From NCBI GenBank assembly GCA_013350335.1, contig CM023532.1, positions 96,878,786 to 96,942,785 of the forward strand: 64,000 bases of DNA, given 5' to 3'. The notes below the pieces were generated by a model. The model was given only the letters and a program-made list of their open reading frames with translations, was not told the origin of the DNA and did no database searches. Positions 41,971-55,067 of the stretch are shown here, piece by piece; the first letter of the stretch is position 1, and each line of letters starts with the position of its first letter. This DNA is from Chimonanthus salicifolius. Taxonomy: Eukaryota; Streptophyta; Magnoliopsida; Laurales; Calycanthaceae. The translations under genes and the position numbers were made by a program.

Positions 41971-43985
41971 GTCCAGTTTAACTAGTATTTCCAGTTTAGC
42001 AACTTTGTTCAGCTGGTCCAGTATGTCCAGTTTGTCAAGTTAGTCAACTTTTTCCAGTTTGCCAACTTTCTACAGTTTGTCTACTTTGTAATGTTTGTCC
42101 ACTCTTTCCATTTCCTCCAATTTGTCCAGTTCGTATAGTTTGTATAGTTTGTCCACTTTGATCACTTTGTCCACTTTGTCATGATTGTCAAGTTTGACTA
42201 GATGGTTCAGTTTGTCCAGTTTGACAAGTTTATCTAATTTGTCCAATTCGTCTAGTTTGTGCAGTTGGTAAGTTTGTCTACTTTGTCGAGTTGATCCCAC
42301 AGATCTAACTTGTGCAGTTTCTCCAGGTTCATCCAGTTTGTCCAGTTACTCAACTTTTTCCAGTTTGCTCACTTTCTACGGTTCATCCACTTTATCATGT
42401 TTGTCTACCTTTTCCAATTCATCCTGTTTGTCCCTTTGTCTAGTTTGTCCATGTTTGTCCACTTTTTGAATTCGTCCAGTTTGTTGACTTCGTCCAGTTC
42501 ATCCAGTTTGTCCACTTTGTTCACTTTTATCCAATTTGACGAATTTGTCCAATTCGTCCTGTTTTTCTAGTTTGTCCAATTCGTCCTATTCGTCCAGTTT
42601 GTCAAGTTAGTCAACTTTTTTCCAGTTTACCCACTTTCTACAGTTTGTCCACTCTTTCTAATTCGCCCAGTTCATCCAATTTGTACAGTTTGTCCACTTT
42701 GTTCACTTTGCTCACTTTGTCCACTTTGTTAAGATTGTCAAGTTTGTCTAGATGGTTCAGTGTGTCTAGTTTGACCAGTTTATCTAATTTGTCCAATTCG
42801 TCTAGTTTGTGCAGTTGGTAAGTTTGTCTACTTTGTCGAGTTGGTCCCACTGAGGCAATTTGTGCAGTTTCTCCAGATTCGTCCAGTTAGTCCACTTTTA
42901 CCAGTTTGCGCACTTTCTACAGTTCATACAGTTTGTCATGTTTGTCTACTTTTTTCAATTCGTCCTGTTTGTCCACTTTGTCTAGTTCGTCCATGTTTGT
43001 CCACTTTTTCGAATTCGTCCAGTTTGTCGACTTCGTCCAGTTTGTCCACTTTGCTCACTTTATGCACTTTGGTCCAGTTTGATGAATTTGTCCAGTTTAT
43101 CTAATTTGTCCACTTCGTCCTGGTTGTCCAGTTTATCCAATTCGTCCTATTCGTCCAGTTTGTCAAGTTAGTCCACTTTTTCCAGTTTGTCCACTTCTAC
43201 AGTTTGTCTACTTTGTCATGTTTGTCCACTCTTTCCAATTCGTCCAGTTTGTCCAATTTGTCAAATTCGTCCAGTTTGTCCACTTTGTTCACTTTGCTCA
43301 CTTTGTACACTTTGTCAAGATTGTCAAGTTTGTCTAGAAGGTTCAGTTTGACCAGTTTATCTAATTTGTACAATTCATCAAGTTTGTGCAGTTGGTAAGT
43401 TTGTCTACTTTGTCGAGTTAGTTTCACTGAGCCAATTTGTGTAGTTTGTCCAGATTTGTCTAGTTTGTCCAGTTAGTTAACTTTTTCCAGTTTGCCCACT
43501 TTCTACTGTTCATCCACTTTGTCATGTTTGTCTACTTTTCCAATTCGCCATGTTTGTACAGTTTGTCTAGTTTGTCCACTTTTTCCAATTCGTCCAGTTT
43601 GTCTACTTCGTCTAGTTCATCCAGTTTGTCAATTTTGTTCATTTGGCTCAATTTCTCTAGTTTGTAAAATTTGTCTAGATGGTTTTGTTTTTCCAATTTC
43701 TCCAGTTTGACCAGTTTATCTAATTTGTCCAATTCTTATAATTTGTCCAGTTGGTCAAGTTTGTCTACTTTGTCGAGTTGGTCCAATTTAGCCTATTTGT
43801 GCAGTTTGTCAAGTTTATACAGTTCGTCCAGTTTGTTCAGTTTGTGCAGTTTGTCTTGTTTTCCAACTTCATCTACTTTACCACTTTGTCCATTATGTCC
43901 AGTTTGTCCAGTTTGTTCACTCTATCCTGGTTGTCCAGTTTAAGTAGTATTTCTAGTTTAGCAACTTTGTTCAGTCGGTCCAGTA
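41971..43985. repeat. 9-bp TTTGTCCAN minisatellite, array 4, left part (2 kb)
   Basis: Degenerate units as in the other arrays, with a higher-order repeat of about 550 bp: the sequence around GTTGGTAAGTTTGTCTACTT recurs near 42266, 42813 and 43389. It is interrupted at 43978-43985 (GTCCAGTA) by the hAT element and continues at 56041. Confidence 0.92.
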
Positions 43986-44140
43986 TAGGCCTGTAATCCG
44001 ACCTTGCCCTGCCCGCTGACTGTCCGGCCCGAATCCTAAAGTCCATCAGTGAACCAGACTCTAGAGTCCGATAAGGACTCTTGGACAGGTCCGAAGAGTC
44101 CGATTAGGATTCGGGCGGGCCGCGGATTGTCCGTGAGTGT

Positions 44141-47100
44141 GATTACTTGATGAAATTTTTAGGGCTTCACCGTCGCTTCCCATTCTTCCGTATTGCAATT
44201 TCTTCTCCTTCTCACACTTGCTGCTCTCTCATACGTACCGCTCTGGAAAGATCTCCCTCTTACCTCACCGGATCTCTCTTTTCTCCCTCTTTCCTTTCTC
44301 CTCTCTCTCGTACCTCTCTAGAAATCCGATCGAGACTTCCATCGCCTTTAGCCTCTGCACTCTGATTGAGACTTCAGCCGATTCCCTCTTGTTGATTCCG
44401 GCCCTGTTTTGTTGATCTGCAAATCTAGGTCTCTTTCTCTCTCTTGGTCTCTCTCTATCGGTCACACACACACTCTCTGGTCGAGACTCTACTCACCTCT
44501 CTCATTTTCTTTTTCTTTTTTTAGGTTGAATCAAACTCACCATTGTCGGAAATCGCTACCCGATTATCATTGGAAATAGCTGCCCGATTATCGTTTCAGG
44601 TTGATTTATTTTACTTTTTATAAAAGTTATCTCAAAAACCCATTGACAAACCCATCTCCACTGAGTGAAAACTCTCCCCTTTTTTTGAAATGGGAAACAA
44701 ATTAAAACCAACCCTTTTTTTTTTCTTTTATAAGTGGAGAGAATTTGAGTATGAGGGAGCATTGACCTGAGCATGATTCCTGTAAAAAGCTCGACCAAAG
44801 CCATTATCAGAAAAAAAATCTAAAAAATAAAACAGAGTGCCATCGATGTTGATCAGGGAAGAACCATGTATGTCATGCAATGAATAAGTGAGATGGAAAT
44901 TCACTTCACGGCCTTTATTCCCATATAAAGACCCTAATGTTAAAGTGCAGAAAGAAACCACATTGAAAGGAGTAGAGTCCAACAGATTATCAAATGGGCC
45001 AAAAGAAATAATCTCTGCCCAATGAAGAGAGGTCAATCTGACAAATGGAAAAAAGCAAGAAGATAAGTGGGTGGGAAAAAAAAAAAAGATGATAAAAGGA
45101 AGTCATGATGGTGGCCTTTTCCTTAATTTATAAACTCTCCCTTTATAAATGTTGCAATCTTCTATGAATAAACTTGGTCTACTTTGCTGTAATTCTGTTC
45201 ATAAAAATTCTATCACTGATGTGCCACTGTATTAAGATTTTGAAAACTACAACCTCATAGTATGCTATGCTGGATTTGAATTGCAAATTGCAAGTAGAAT
45301 CTCATTGCCGTAGATGTCCAAGTATTGTCCTGTCCCTTTCAGATTTAGTAATGCATCGTTTTGATCCTTGTACTCTGAATTGAAGTGCAAACTGTATTTT
45401 TCTAGTGAAAATTTATAGAAGGGCATGCTTCATTGTCTGTGTTTGTGTTTTTCAATATAATCTTTTGTGAATTCTATGTCATGTCAAAGTAGGAGTTCTT
45501 CAGTGATTGTTGTGAATTGCATTATCTAGTAGTTGATTCTGTCAGTTTCATATATTCATGTTCGCTATTTTCTTGTCAGGCTGCTTCTTCATTGTCATTC
45601 TTCATAGATTGTTATGAAATAGTCTTGTTAGGCTGCAGTCTCCATAGAATACAGAATATATCTATTTTAATTAAAGTAGGAATCAATAGATTGTAGAGTT
45701 CATGTACATGGAAAGAGAGAGAGAGAGGCTCTTGATGAGAAGGGTATCAACATTCTTTAAAAATTGGATTTATGGTGCACCATCCATAGCCATAATTCAG
45801 AAGATTTTTTTAAAGTTAGCCTAATTAACAACCTAAAGTAATATTCGAATCATAAAAGGCACTAACTTGTACAGCTTCAGATACATCCTCAACCAGCAAC
45901 TTCAGAATTGGTTGAATAAGTTTTCCAGCTTGAGATATACCATATTTCTTGGCATTCTCATTGGCGTGAAAGATGGTAGCTTGAGAAATATAAGATATGT
46001 TGAAGTCAATGTTTCGGTTTCATTGTGAAGCATTTATAGATGGAAAATGTGTGTAAGACATGCTAGAAAGTGAAAAATGCTAAATGGCTAGGAATTGTGA
46101 GAGAAATACCTTTTCGTTGTTGCCATTGCCTTCAGTAAGGTGTTTAGAATATCACGATCATCATCATAATGGAAAATAATGTTCCTTTATAAGCCATAAT
46201 GTTTCAAAAGGATATGTGACAATCACGTTACTTGCCTTCCTGTAAAGTCACTCCCACATAACGTATGTCATTCTTATCAACGAAAGTGGGATTGCCAAAT
46301 AGTAGGATGGCCTTGGCTTGTTTGGTCTCAACATTAGAGGGAATAAATCAAGAGGTGCTCGTTTATGTATTTCATGATGCCAATGAGATGGCTTGTGGCA
46401 TTGGCTCATGTTTCAGAATTTAATCATGTAATGGGCTTCTGTCTATTTGTGCAGTTTGCAAATTAGGTGTTTCATTTTGCCTAGTTTGCAAATAGTTGAC
46501 ATCATGGTCACCAAAGCTTGATTCCATTTCTCTGGGCTTGAACCTTTTTTGTTCAACTCTCTCTTGAGCTATGTTCTATTTCAACCTTGAACCAGCATGC
46601 CATTTCTCACTACCATATTTCAAATCCTTACTGATCCCCCCTCTCTTAGTTTCCTGAATTTGTAGCTCTTGAATTCTTCATACTGGGCTGTTTTGTCCTT
46701 CTATATATGTGTAAAACCCTCTAAGCTATTACCTTGATCTTCTTTTGTTTTCTAGCAGCGTTTAGGTGTCTTATTATGTACTCTTTTACACATTAAAAAA
46801 AAGAACCCCACTCATATCTAGATCTCTGTTACTCCACAAATCCATTTTAGCATATGCATCGGGACTATCATTCAAAAAAGGGATCATGACCATATATGCT
46901 TCATCGTTTTCCTAACTCGATTTAATGACGGAGCTCTAAGTGTCACTTTATGATGGACTCCTTTACTTGATATTATCATTGATTATTGCAAAATATTACT
47001 TCATTACTTCTTCTTGTATGAATGATGAAAAGATTCTGTGTTATCAACATGATAAAGAAAAGAATGTACAGCTAAACTTTGATACTATGATCTGCACAAT

Positions 47101-47404
47101 TATAATTAATTTATAATGGGAATATGGGGTTTAAGTTAGGGCCCTAAGTTTCCTTTTAGGTCTTCCATAGACAAACTTGTTAACACCTTCTCCACCATTG
47201 TTCAAATCTCTTGCCATATGTTGGACCCTACTATATGATGAGATGATTCCCATGACAGCAATTTTGGCAATATTTACTTGGACCAAAGATTGCATCAAAG
47301 CATTTGTGCACCTTGAACACCATGTGTAAAAATTCTTTGTAAATGTGATGAATTCCCCATTTTAAACACTTTGCTTATTTGAACATAACTGTTTATGCAG
47401 TACA
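44141..47404. other. hAT interior without recognised gene
   Basis: 44150-44530 is pyrimidine-rich (CTCTCTC, CCTCTT), like a plant 5' UTR. A 102-codon minus frame at 44728-45036 has a coding look (LGSLYGNKGREVNFHLTYSL) and could be captured host sequence, but I do not recognise it. 45040-47400 is AT-rich with a GAGAGA run near 45714 and no supported gene. A splice-acceptor-like TTTATGCAG at 47391-47400 precedes the BED ATG, so much of this could be an intron. Confidence 0.45.
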
Positions 47405-47710
47405 ATGTCTAATCCTAATGAGAGGAACGACTTTATTGCGGAGAATGAGATAGATACGACATCTAACTCTTCTAGATCCCAAAAAGATGTACACAGGAAA
47501 ATGACGTCGACTGTTTGGAATGATTTCCATTACGTGGAGATGAATGGAGTCGGGACTGCAATATGTAATCATTGTTCGGGATTTTTACATGTTTGAGTAG
47601 TAGTGGAACTTCCCACTTGCGGCGCCACTTGCTTTCTTGTAAGAAATATGATCCAACACAATCGGGTGCCTTGCTTTCTTGTAAGAAATATGATCCAACA
47701 CAATGAGGTA
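47405..47710 (+). pseudogene. hAT transposase N-terminus (BED zinc finger), broken
   Basis: ATG 47405. The first half of a BED finger reads STVWNDFHYVEMNG and AICNHCSG (first Cys pair); the frame stops at TGA about 47594, and the second half (TSHLRRHLLSC, the His/Cys ligands) follows in another frame at about 47607-47640. A roughly 41-bp tandem duplication (TTGCTTTCTTGTAAG... twice, 47628 and 47669) follows. BED fingers bind transposon ends in hAT transposases. The rest of the transposase is missing. Confidence 0.75.
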
Positions 47711-49479
47711 TTTTTAGTGTTTATTTAAATTTGTTGCCTTGCTTTCCATTTATTTGATTGAAATGTGTAAGCTCTATATTTCTTATTTTATGTTAGGTGG
47801 AAAGAGTTTGGGCTCACTTGAAGCTGGGCTTAGTAATATGAGTTTGGGTTCTATGTGGATTGATGAGTGGTAATCTTTTATGTCTTAAATAAATTTTACC
47901 GATCAATGTCTTTTGATTTTATGGTTTTTTTTTTTAATTTTGACTTACACAATTTGTTTTCAATGTAGTGCTATGGATGACATGGATGCCTCAACGTTTG
48001 CAACTCAACAATAATATTTGTGATGTTTGATTCTGAGTTTGTTCAACTCTATTCTATTAACATGATTATCCAATGTTTGAACTCCTCCCTGACATGATTG
48101 TTTGCTTGTTTTATGGGATGCAGGATTTTGATGTAACGCCCTGCCCTTTTTCACTCGCCGAAAATCAGAGTCTATTTTTTTTTCTTTGAATAAAGAGTGA
48201 GAGAGAGCGGGCCGCCACGACGCGAGCTAAGTCTGAGCTTCCAATGCCCGACCCTTAACTGGCCAACCATTCGTGTGCGTGGACCAAGTCCACTAAAACG
48301 GTTCACCCGTACTCAAGTTAAAATGCGGAATAATCATAGATGCGGAAATATAATAGAATAACAATTCTATTCCATTTTAGATAGCAAGGAGGTCCATCAC
48401 TTAATAATAATTATCAAACGTTAAAATATCCAAAATTAGCATTCCAAACCATAGCAAATAATCATACAGATTCAATCATAATAGATAAAACCAAAAACAG
48501 TGCATGATAATAGAGATCATAATCATGTTGATACAATGCCATGCCATGGGTGTCATATGCCATGAGTCCCAGCCATCACCCATATCACCAAAACACATAG
48601 TATCCTCTTGATGGAAAACTCATCATCAAGGTATCCCCATAGTTGCCTTACGAAAGTCCCGACGGAGTGTGGCCTCTGGTTACCTCTTGATGGGATAATG
48701 CACATCAAGGTCTTCCTCTTGATGGAATACTCCTCATCAAGGTATCGCCCACGGCTGCCTTACGGACGCCCTGACGGAGCGTGGACTCCGGTTACATTTC
48801 ATCCCTCCCATGCCATGCATGAGATACAAATGCCAACATGCTATGTAATAATACAAATCATAGCATTTAAAATTCCATACTTGAAAACATATCACTTATA
48901 CAAAATAACTCGTCAAAATATGAATTAAACCATCATACATATTCCATGGTATCAATGAGGTAGGAATCCTACCAATGACCACTAATGTGTCTTTGCGTTT
49001 TCAACCGGAAACCGCTCACGATCGTACACCACTTGTGACGTCCCGTTACCTTATTACATATCAATCAATCAAAACACCGTTCCATTTATCTTCCAACCGT
49101 ACTTAAGTCCATAAATATGTCTTAGTGGGGTTCGGCCATACTTTATGGCCGAACCTCACTCACTTGGTTTGGGTCCCTTTTTTTATTTAACCAATCACAT
49201 CCAAGTAAATCATTTTAAAAATCCTAAGTCCACAAAATACACCTTAGTGGGGTTTGGCCATACAACATGGTAGAACCTCACTCCCTTGGTTTTGTGCCCT
49301 TCTTTTTTATCCTTTGATCTTTTAAATTATGTCTAAGATCATGCCATCTTTGTTTCATTATTCCAACACACATCAGTTAATCATCTAACATTCATAAAAC
49401 CTAAGTCCATAAAAAACTTTCTCCATGGGGTTCGGCCATACACCATGGCCGAACCCATGGTCCATCATTTTCATCATAT

Positions 49480-52400
49480 TGTGAAGTCCCGCCCTTTTTC
49501 ACTCGCTTCTTTCCGTAAAATCAGAGTCTATTTTTTTTTTTATAACAAAGAGTGATAGAGGGACATCACAACGTGAGCCAAGTCCGACCTTTAACTGGCC
49601 AACCCTATGCGTGCATGGACTAAGTCCATGAAAACGGTTCGGTTCACACATAACAATATCAAACATGCGGAATAACATCAAAACTGCGGAATCATAATGT
49701 GTGGAATAATAATAGAACAAAGTTCTATTCCATTCAGATAGCAAAGTACGTCAAGTCCTTAATCATAATTAAAATATCATAATTATCCCAATAAACATCC
49801 AACCATCTAAGTTATTACATGCCCGGAAACTAGTTACTCAAATACATGTCCATAAGTAACTTTATTCAAAATATAAAATAAATCTTCCAAGCTCCTATGC
49901 TTGGCCCTCCTTGCGTTCATCGTTCCCCTGATTTCCTGTGTCATCCACTAGGGTAGAAATGGCCCAGTAGGTATCCAATTAGGGCTAACACACGGTTAGT
50001 ACAAAACATATATAATATCATAATGTCCAAAACCATATAAAACGATGCCATGCAATGATGACAAATGCAATGAGTCCCACCCATCACATGTACATAAAAG
50101 TACCCACCACATAGGTCTTTCGGACGCCCCGACGGAGTGTGGACCCTCCGGTTTCTTCCTGATGGAAAAGCACATCAAGGTACCCCACATATGTTTTTCG
50201 GATAACCCGACGAAGTGTGGACCCTCCGGTTACATATCTTTCACCCCATGCCATGCATGAGATGCCAATGAAGCACATGCTATTTTATAACATAACATAG
50301 CATTTAAAATCACCTTTTGAAACATATCCCACACATGCTATTTTATACAAATAAACATAGCATTTAAAATTCACATTTTAAAACATATCCTTTGCAATAT
50401 AAATTCATCAAAATAAGATAAAACATTGTATATTCAACCCATGGTTTCAAAGAGGTGGAATCCTACCAAAGACCGCTAACGTGTCCTTGCGTCTTTCGTC
50501 CGGTAACCGCTCATGATCGTAAACACCTTGTGAGGTCCCGTTACCTTATAATATAACAATCAATCAAAACCAAGTCCCACTTGATTTACAATATTTTAAG
50601 TCCATAAACCAATCCCCATGGGGTTCGGCCATACACCATGACTGAACCCATGGCCTACCATTTTCACACTTATTTACCAAATTGCCATTGGTCTAATTTT
50701 AGTTAATATTTCATTTTAATATGCCAAACATAGTCCCTATGTCCACCAAACAATTCCCATGGGGTTCGGCCATGTTGTATGGCCGAACCCATGGTTCTTT
50801 ATTTTCACTTAATTATCAAAATGTCATTACCTTAGGTTTATGTCCAAAACCCATCCCTAACATTGGTTCATAAAATAATCCTTTAACCGTGACATAAAAA
50901 CCTATAAATTGGTTCATGGGGTTCGGCCATGTGATGTCTAAGTTTCCATTTTCATCAATAATCCATAATTAGAAAGTTTTCTAATTTAATATCTACCTTC
51001 CAAAAACAATCCATTCCTTCCATTCTTAGAAATATTCATAGACATACATCTATAGAAAATTGCTTCATGGGGTTCGGCCATACACATGGCCGAACCCATG
51101 ATGTCCAACTTCCTAATTATATCACTTCCAATAAATCAATGTTCCTTCCAAAGACAATCCAAAAGTCCATAATTAGAAGCTTTCTAATTCAGCAACCCAC
51201 TTCCATAATTAGAAGCTTTCTAATTTAGCAACCCACTTCCATAATTAGAAGCTTTCCCATTTAATAACTATTCTCCATTTTAATCAATTAACATACATCA
51301 AATATACCAATATCACTCCATGGGGTTCGGCCATACACCATGGCCAAGCCCTATCGTCCATAATCCTCTTTCTAAAAAAATTATTAATATCCTTTCCATG
51401 GGGTTCGGCCATGTATGGTTCATCATCAACATTGCTATTCCTTCCGTAGTTTCCAAGATCTAAAATTCATGAACATAAATCCATAATTATTTATGGGGTT
51501 CGGCCATGGAATATGGCCGAACCCATGGTCTAGAATCTTCACAAAATTCATCCAAACATCCATTAAAATTCCATACCTTAAATTATGTCTTTTCATGATT
51601 TCTAACCCATAGAAATAATCAAAGTTCCTCCATGGGGTTCGGCCCTTGATCATGGCCGAACCCTATGGCTCATCAACTTCTCATTAAAACACCATGATCA
51701 TCTCCCAATTCTCTTCCATGGGGTTCGACCATACACCATGGCCGAACCCTATGGTTCTTTTCTTTTTAAACAAAATTTATAAAATACTAACCGGTTTTGA
51801 TTGATTCTTGCTCTTCCAATCCTTCTCCTTTCTTCTTGATTTTTCCCAAAACTATGAACACCTCTTGTTGGCTGCCTTCTCCTTCTCTTTGTGTAATGTC
51901 GTGAATGATCTTGAGAGAGAGAGAGAGAGAATTCAGCTATGTGCATAAACCGTGCGCCCCTCTATGTCTCTCCTTTTATTACCTCCAATTAAATCTTATC
52001 TTAGAAGGTTCTTGAGATAGCAATTGCCGACCTTCCAATCTTATGCGCCTCCTTTCCCTCTTTCTGTAATAACTTCCAATCGGCCAATGCTAAGATAACA
52101 ATAGCAATGTCATGCGCTCTTGTCTTGAGCCTTAATTAATCTCACTTGATCCCAATTTAGAAAGTGCTTAAGATAACAATTCCTTAGTGTCGTGCGCCCC
52201 CTTGCTTGCCACTTTGGGAGGGTCCTTTAATTAGCAATTTTCCTTGTTTAAGATATTCTAGCACATGCGCATATCCTAAATATGCAATGTCACACACGGC
52301 CATAAATAATCTATCTCATTCCTAAAATCTTTCCATGATTCCTTTATGCGCATAATCATGGATTTAGAAATCCCTACACACGCTCATTGTAATCTTCATT

Positions 52401-52994
52401 TAATTTTTAAACAACTTCTTGGATATGCAAATCTAATATTCGGCCATGCACAATCTTTTATTTAATTTCTGACATAATGCATTATTAATTTAAATTGGCC
52501 AAATAAATATTTTATTGAAACCAATTTCACAATCCATTGGGTCTTAATTGGGCAAAGACCCAACACTTTAGCCATCTAATATCCGTATCCACAAATTAAA
52601 TGGGTAATATTCATATATATTAATAAATTGAAAATGCGGGGTGTTACACATATTTCCATCTTAGCCATCTATTCTTCCCATAGATACCTTTATGCGCATA
52701 ATCATGGATTTAGAAATCCCTACACACGCTCATTGTAATCTTCATTTAATTTTTAAACAACTTCTTGGATATGCAAATCTAATATTCGGCCACGCACAAT
52801 CTTTTATTTAATTTCTGACATAATGCATTATTAATTTAAATCGGCCAAATAAATTTTTTATTGAAACCAATTTCACAATCCGTTGGGTCTTAATTGGGCA
52901 TAGACCCAACACTTTACCCATCTAATATCCATATCCACAAATTAAATGGGTAATATTCATATATATTAATAAATTGAAAATGCGGGGTGTTACA
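49480..52994 (-). mobile_element. Solo LTR (minus) nested in the previous LTR
   Basis: Starts TGTGAAGTCCCGCCC and ends GGGGTGTTACA, with 5-bp target duplication CATAT (49475-49479, and after both copies of the terminus at 52649-52653 and 52995-52999). It is the same family as its host LTR. It holds about a dozen TTCGGCC palindromes (50625 to 51735) and a GAGAGA run at 51913. The distal end is tandemly duplicated (52341-53032). No gene was found in the AT-rich 51780-52640 stretch. Confidence 0.9.
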
Positions 52995-53032
52995 CATATT
53001 TCCATCTTAGCCATCTATTCTTTCCATAGATA
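52341..53032. repeat. 346-bp tandem duplication across an LTR end
   Basis: 52341-52686 and 52687-53032 are near-identical. Each unit contains the inner LTR terminus, the CATAT target duplication and 33 bp of the surrounding older LTR, so the duplication came after the insertion. The few differences (for example GGCCATGC against GGCCACGC) suggest it is not very recent. Confidence 0.92.
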
Positions 53033-55067
53033 ATTACTCATTTTATCTAAACATACTTAGGTCCATAAATCAAGAAAAACATTCATATAAACATTTCATT
53101 TATAAAATCAGTAGGTTACCCGCTGTCCACTACCCACTGTCCACTGTCCGCCGTCCACTGTCCACCGTCCACTATTGGGGTTTGGCCATATCTTAGGGTT
53201 GAAATATGCTTAAGTCCACAATCACCCATTAGTGGGGTTCGACCATGTGGTTTTGGTCCCCTTTCTAATCCCTTATCATTTAAATAAATATGGGTCCAAG
53301 ATCATTCCCTCTTTTCCTTAGCTTGATAATCCATTCATCTAACCATGCATAGATCCATGAATGACCCATTAAATGGTTCATGGGGTTCTGCCATACAACA
53401 TGGCCGAACCCATGGTCCTTTGTTTCCATCCTACCATGGTCTAATCACCTTTTAAAACTATTAATACTTCTCCATGGGGTTCGGCCATACAACATAGCCG
53501 AACCCATGGTCCAAGTTTCTTCACCATTATAACATATTAGATCATGTTTTCCAACATTTAAGACCTACTTAAAATTATCCATCATCTCCCATCATTATCA
53601 TCCTTTAACACCTTTTAAAATCACTAACATACATCTATGATTTTTCATCCTTTAAATCCATTAAAAAATCACTAATATCTTTTCCATGGGGTTTGGCCAT
53701 ACAACATGGCCGAACCCTATGGTTCATCATTTCCTTTAAATGTATCATTCATCCATGATTGATTCTTTGATGGGGTTCGGCCATACATCATGGTCGAACC
53801 TCATCCCACCCGTTTTTGGTCCTTGATGGTTCTTGTATATACAATTTAGGGTTTGGCCATGCAAGGGCCAAACCATGATCTTTGATCATCCACCATTTCC
53901 CATATGGTAATGCATAAGTCCTTAGCCACAACAAGATTAGGGTTCGGCCATGCAATGGCTGAACCATGTTCCTTGACCATCTTACTTAATAAAATCTCAT
54001 TGGGTACTTACCAATTCCGCGATTCCTCCGATTTCTTTCACTCCTTCTTGTTCCTTTGATCTTCTTCTTCTTTAGCCTCTTCTTCCTCCTTGATCTTTGG
54101 CCGAGATTGATCTTGATCAAATCTCTTGGAGTGGTTCGGCCAAGAGGTATAGATTTGAGAGAGGGAGAAAGAGAGAAGTTTAAAATGACAACTTTAAGTG
54201 TTCTTCCTTTGTCTTGAGATTGGTCGGCCTTGTGTGAGAGGGTGAGGGTGAGATGAAAATTCTCTAAGTGTTCTTGTCTTGAGGAGTGATTCGGCCAAGA
54301 GAGAGAGCTTGAGAGAGTGAATTGAAACCAAAGTCCTTTCCTTGGTTAATGAGGGTCAGCCAAAGGTGATGTCCTTTGGTGATACCCCTTTGTAACTCCC
54401 ATGCCCTTTCACCTCCCTCCTTAATGATCCATTTGGAGGTTTCATCCATGAGATGAAACACTCCCACCGTTTGACTCTTGGGTTTCCATCTTGAGATGGA
54501 AACCCCCCCATGTTTCCAATGTGTGTTATGGTTATGCCTTGAGTAACCTCCACAACCTTTCACCTCCTCATTAATGATCCATTTGGAGTTTCATCCCATG
54601 AGACGAAACTCCCATGTCTCCAACGTGTAGCCTTGACTTGGGTCTCATGAGATGCATCTCTCCACCTTCCCACTCCACTCACTTAATATTAAGGTCCCAT
54701 TAACTTCCACTCAACTCATCACTTTAACTCAATTCACCTCTTTAATTCAACTCATTTAACTCACTTAAATCAACTCAATTATTTGATTCCATTTCCAACT
54801 TAATTCAGCCCCAACCTAATTAAGCTTGAACTCACTTGGTGGTCAACCAAGTCAACCATGACCCATTGGGTCCCAATTGAGCATTTTGACCCAATTAAAT
54901 AAATCTTAACCATTTATTTCAATTGAAACCATATCCACAATCCGTTGGGTCTTCATTGGGCAATTGACCCAACACCTTACCCATCTAAGGTCCATATCAT
55001 TTAATTAACAAATTAAATGGGCAATTTTCATATATATATTTATAACTTGAAAATCTGGGGTGTTACA

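Larger units (their letters stand above)
48132..55067 (-). mobile_element. Solo LTR (minus) inside the hAT, split by another LTR
   Basis: TGTAACGCCCTGCCC at the left and GGGGTGTTACA at the right, with a perfect 5-bp target duplication TTTGA (48127-48131 and 55068-55072). Without the inner LTR and its duplication the length is about 3.4 kb, close to the 3.57 kb of the LTR at 9458. No internal region is present. It carries TTCGGCC palindromes (49131, 49432, 53385, 53475, 53690, 53775 and others), CTTGATGG...CATCAAG hairpins (48603, 48683, 48720) and no supported gene. The segment 53120-53170 is a tandem of CCACTGTCCGCCGTCCACTGTCC-like units. Confidence 0.92.

Noticed and set aside
44728..45036. 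102-codon minus frame within the hAT
   Set aside because: It looks somewhat like protein coding, but I recognise no family and see no conserved motif; noted only as possible captured sequence.
48608..48928. 106-codon frame in the outer LTR
   Set aside because: It overlaps repeated CTTGATGG...CATCAAG hairpins and GACGGAGTGTGG boxes shared by the other LTRs; non-coding repeat structure explains it.
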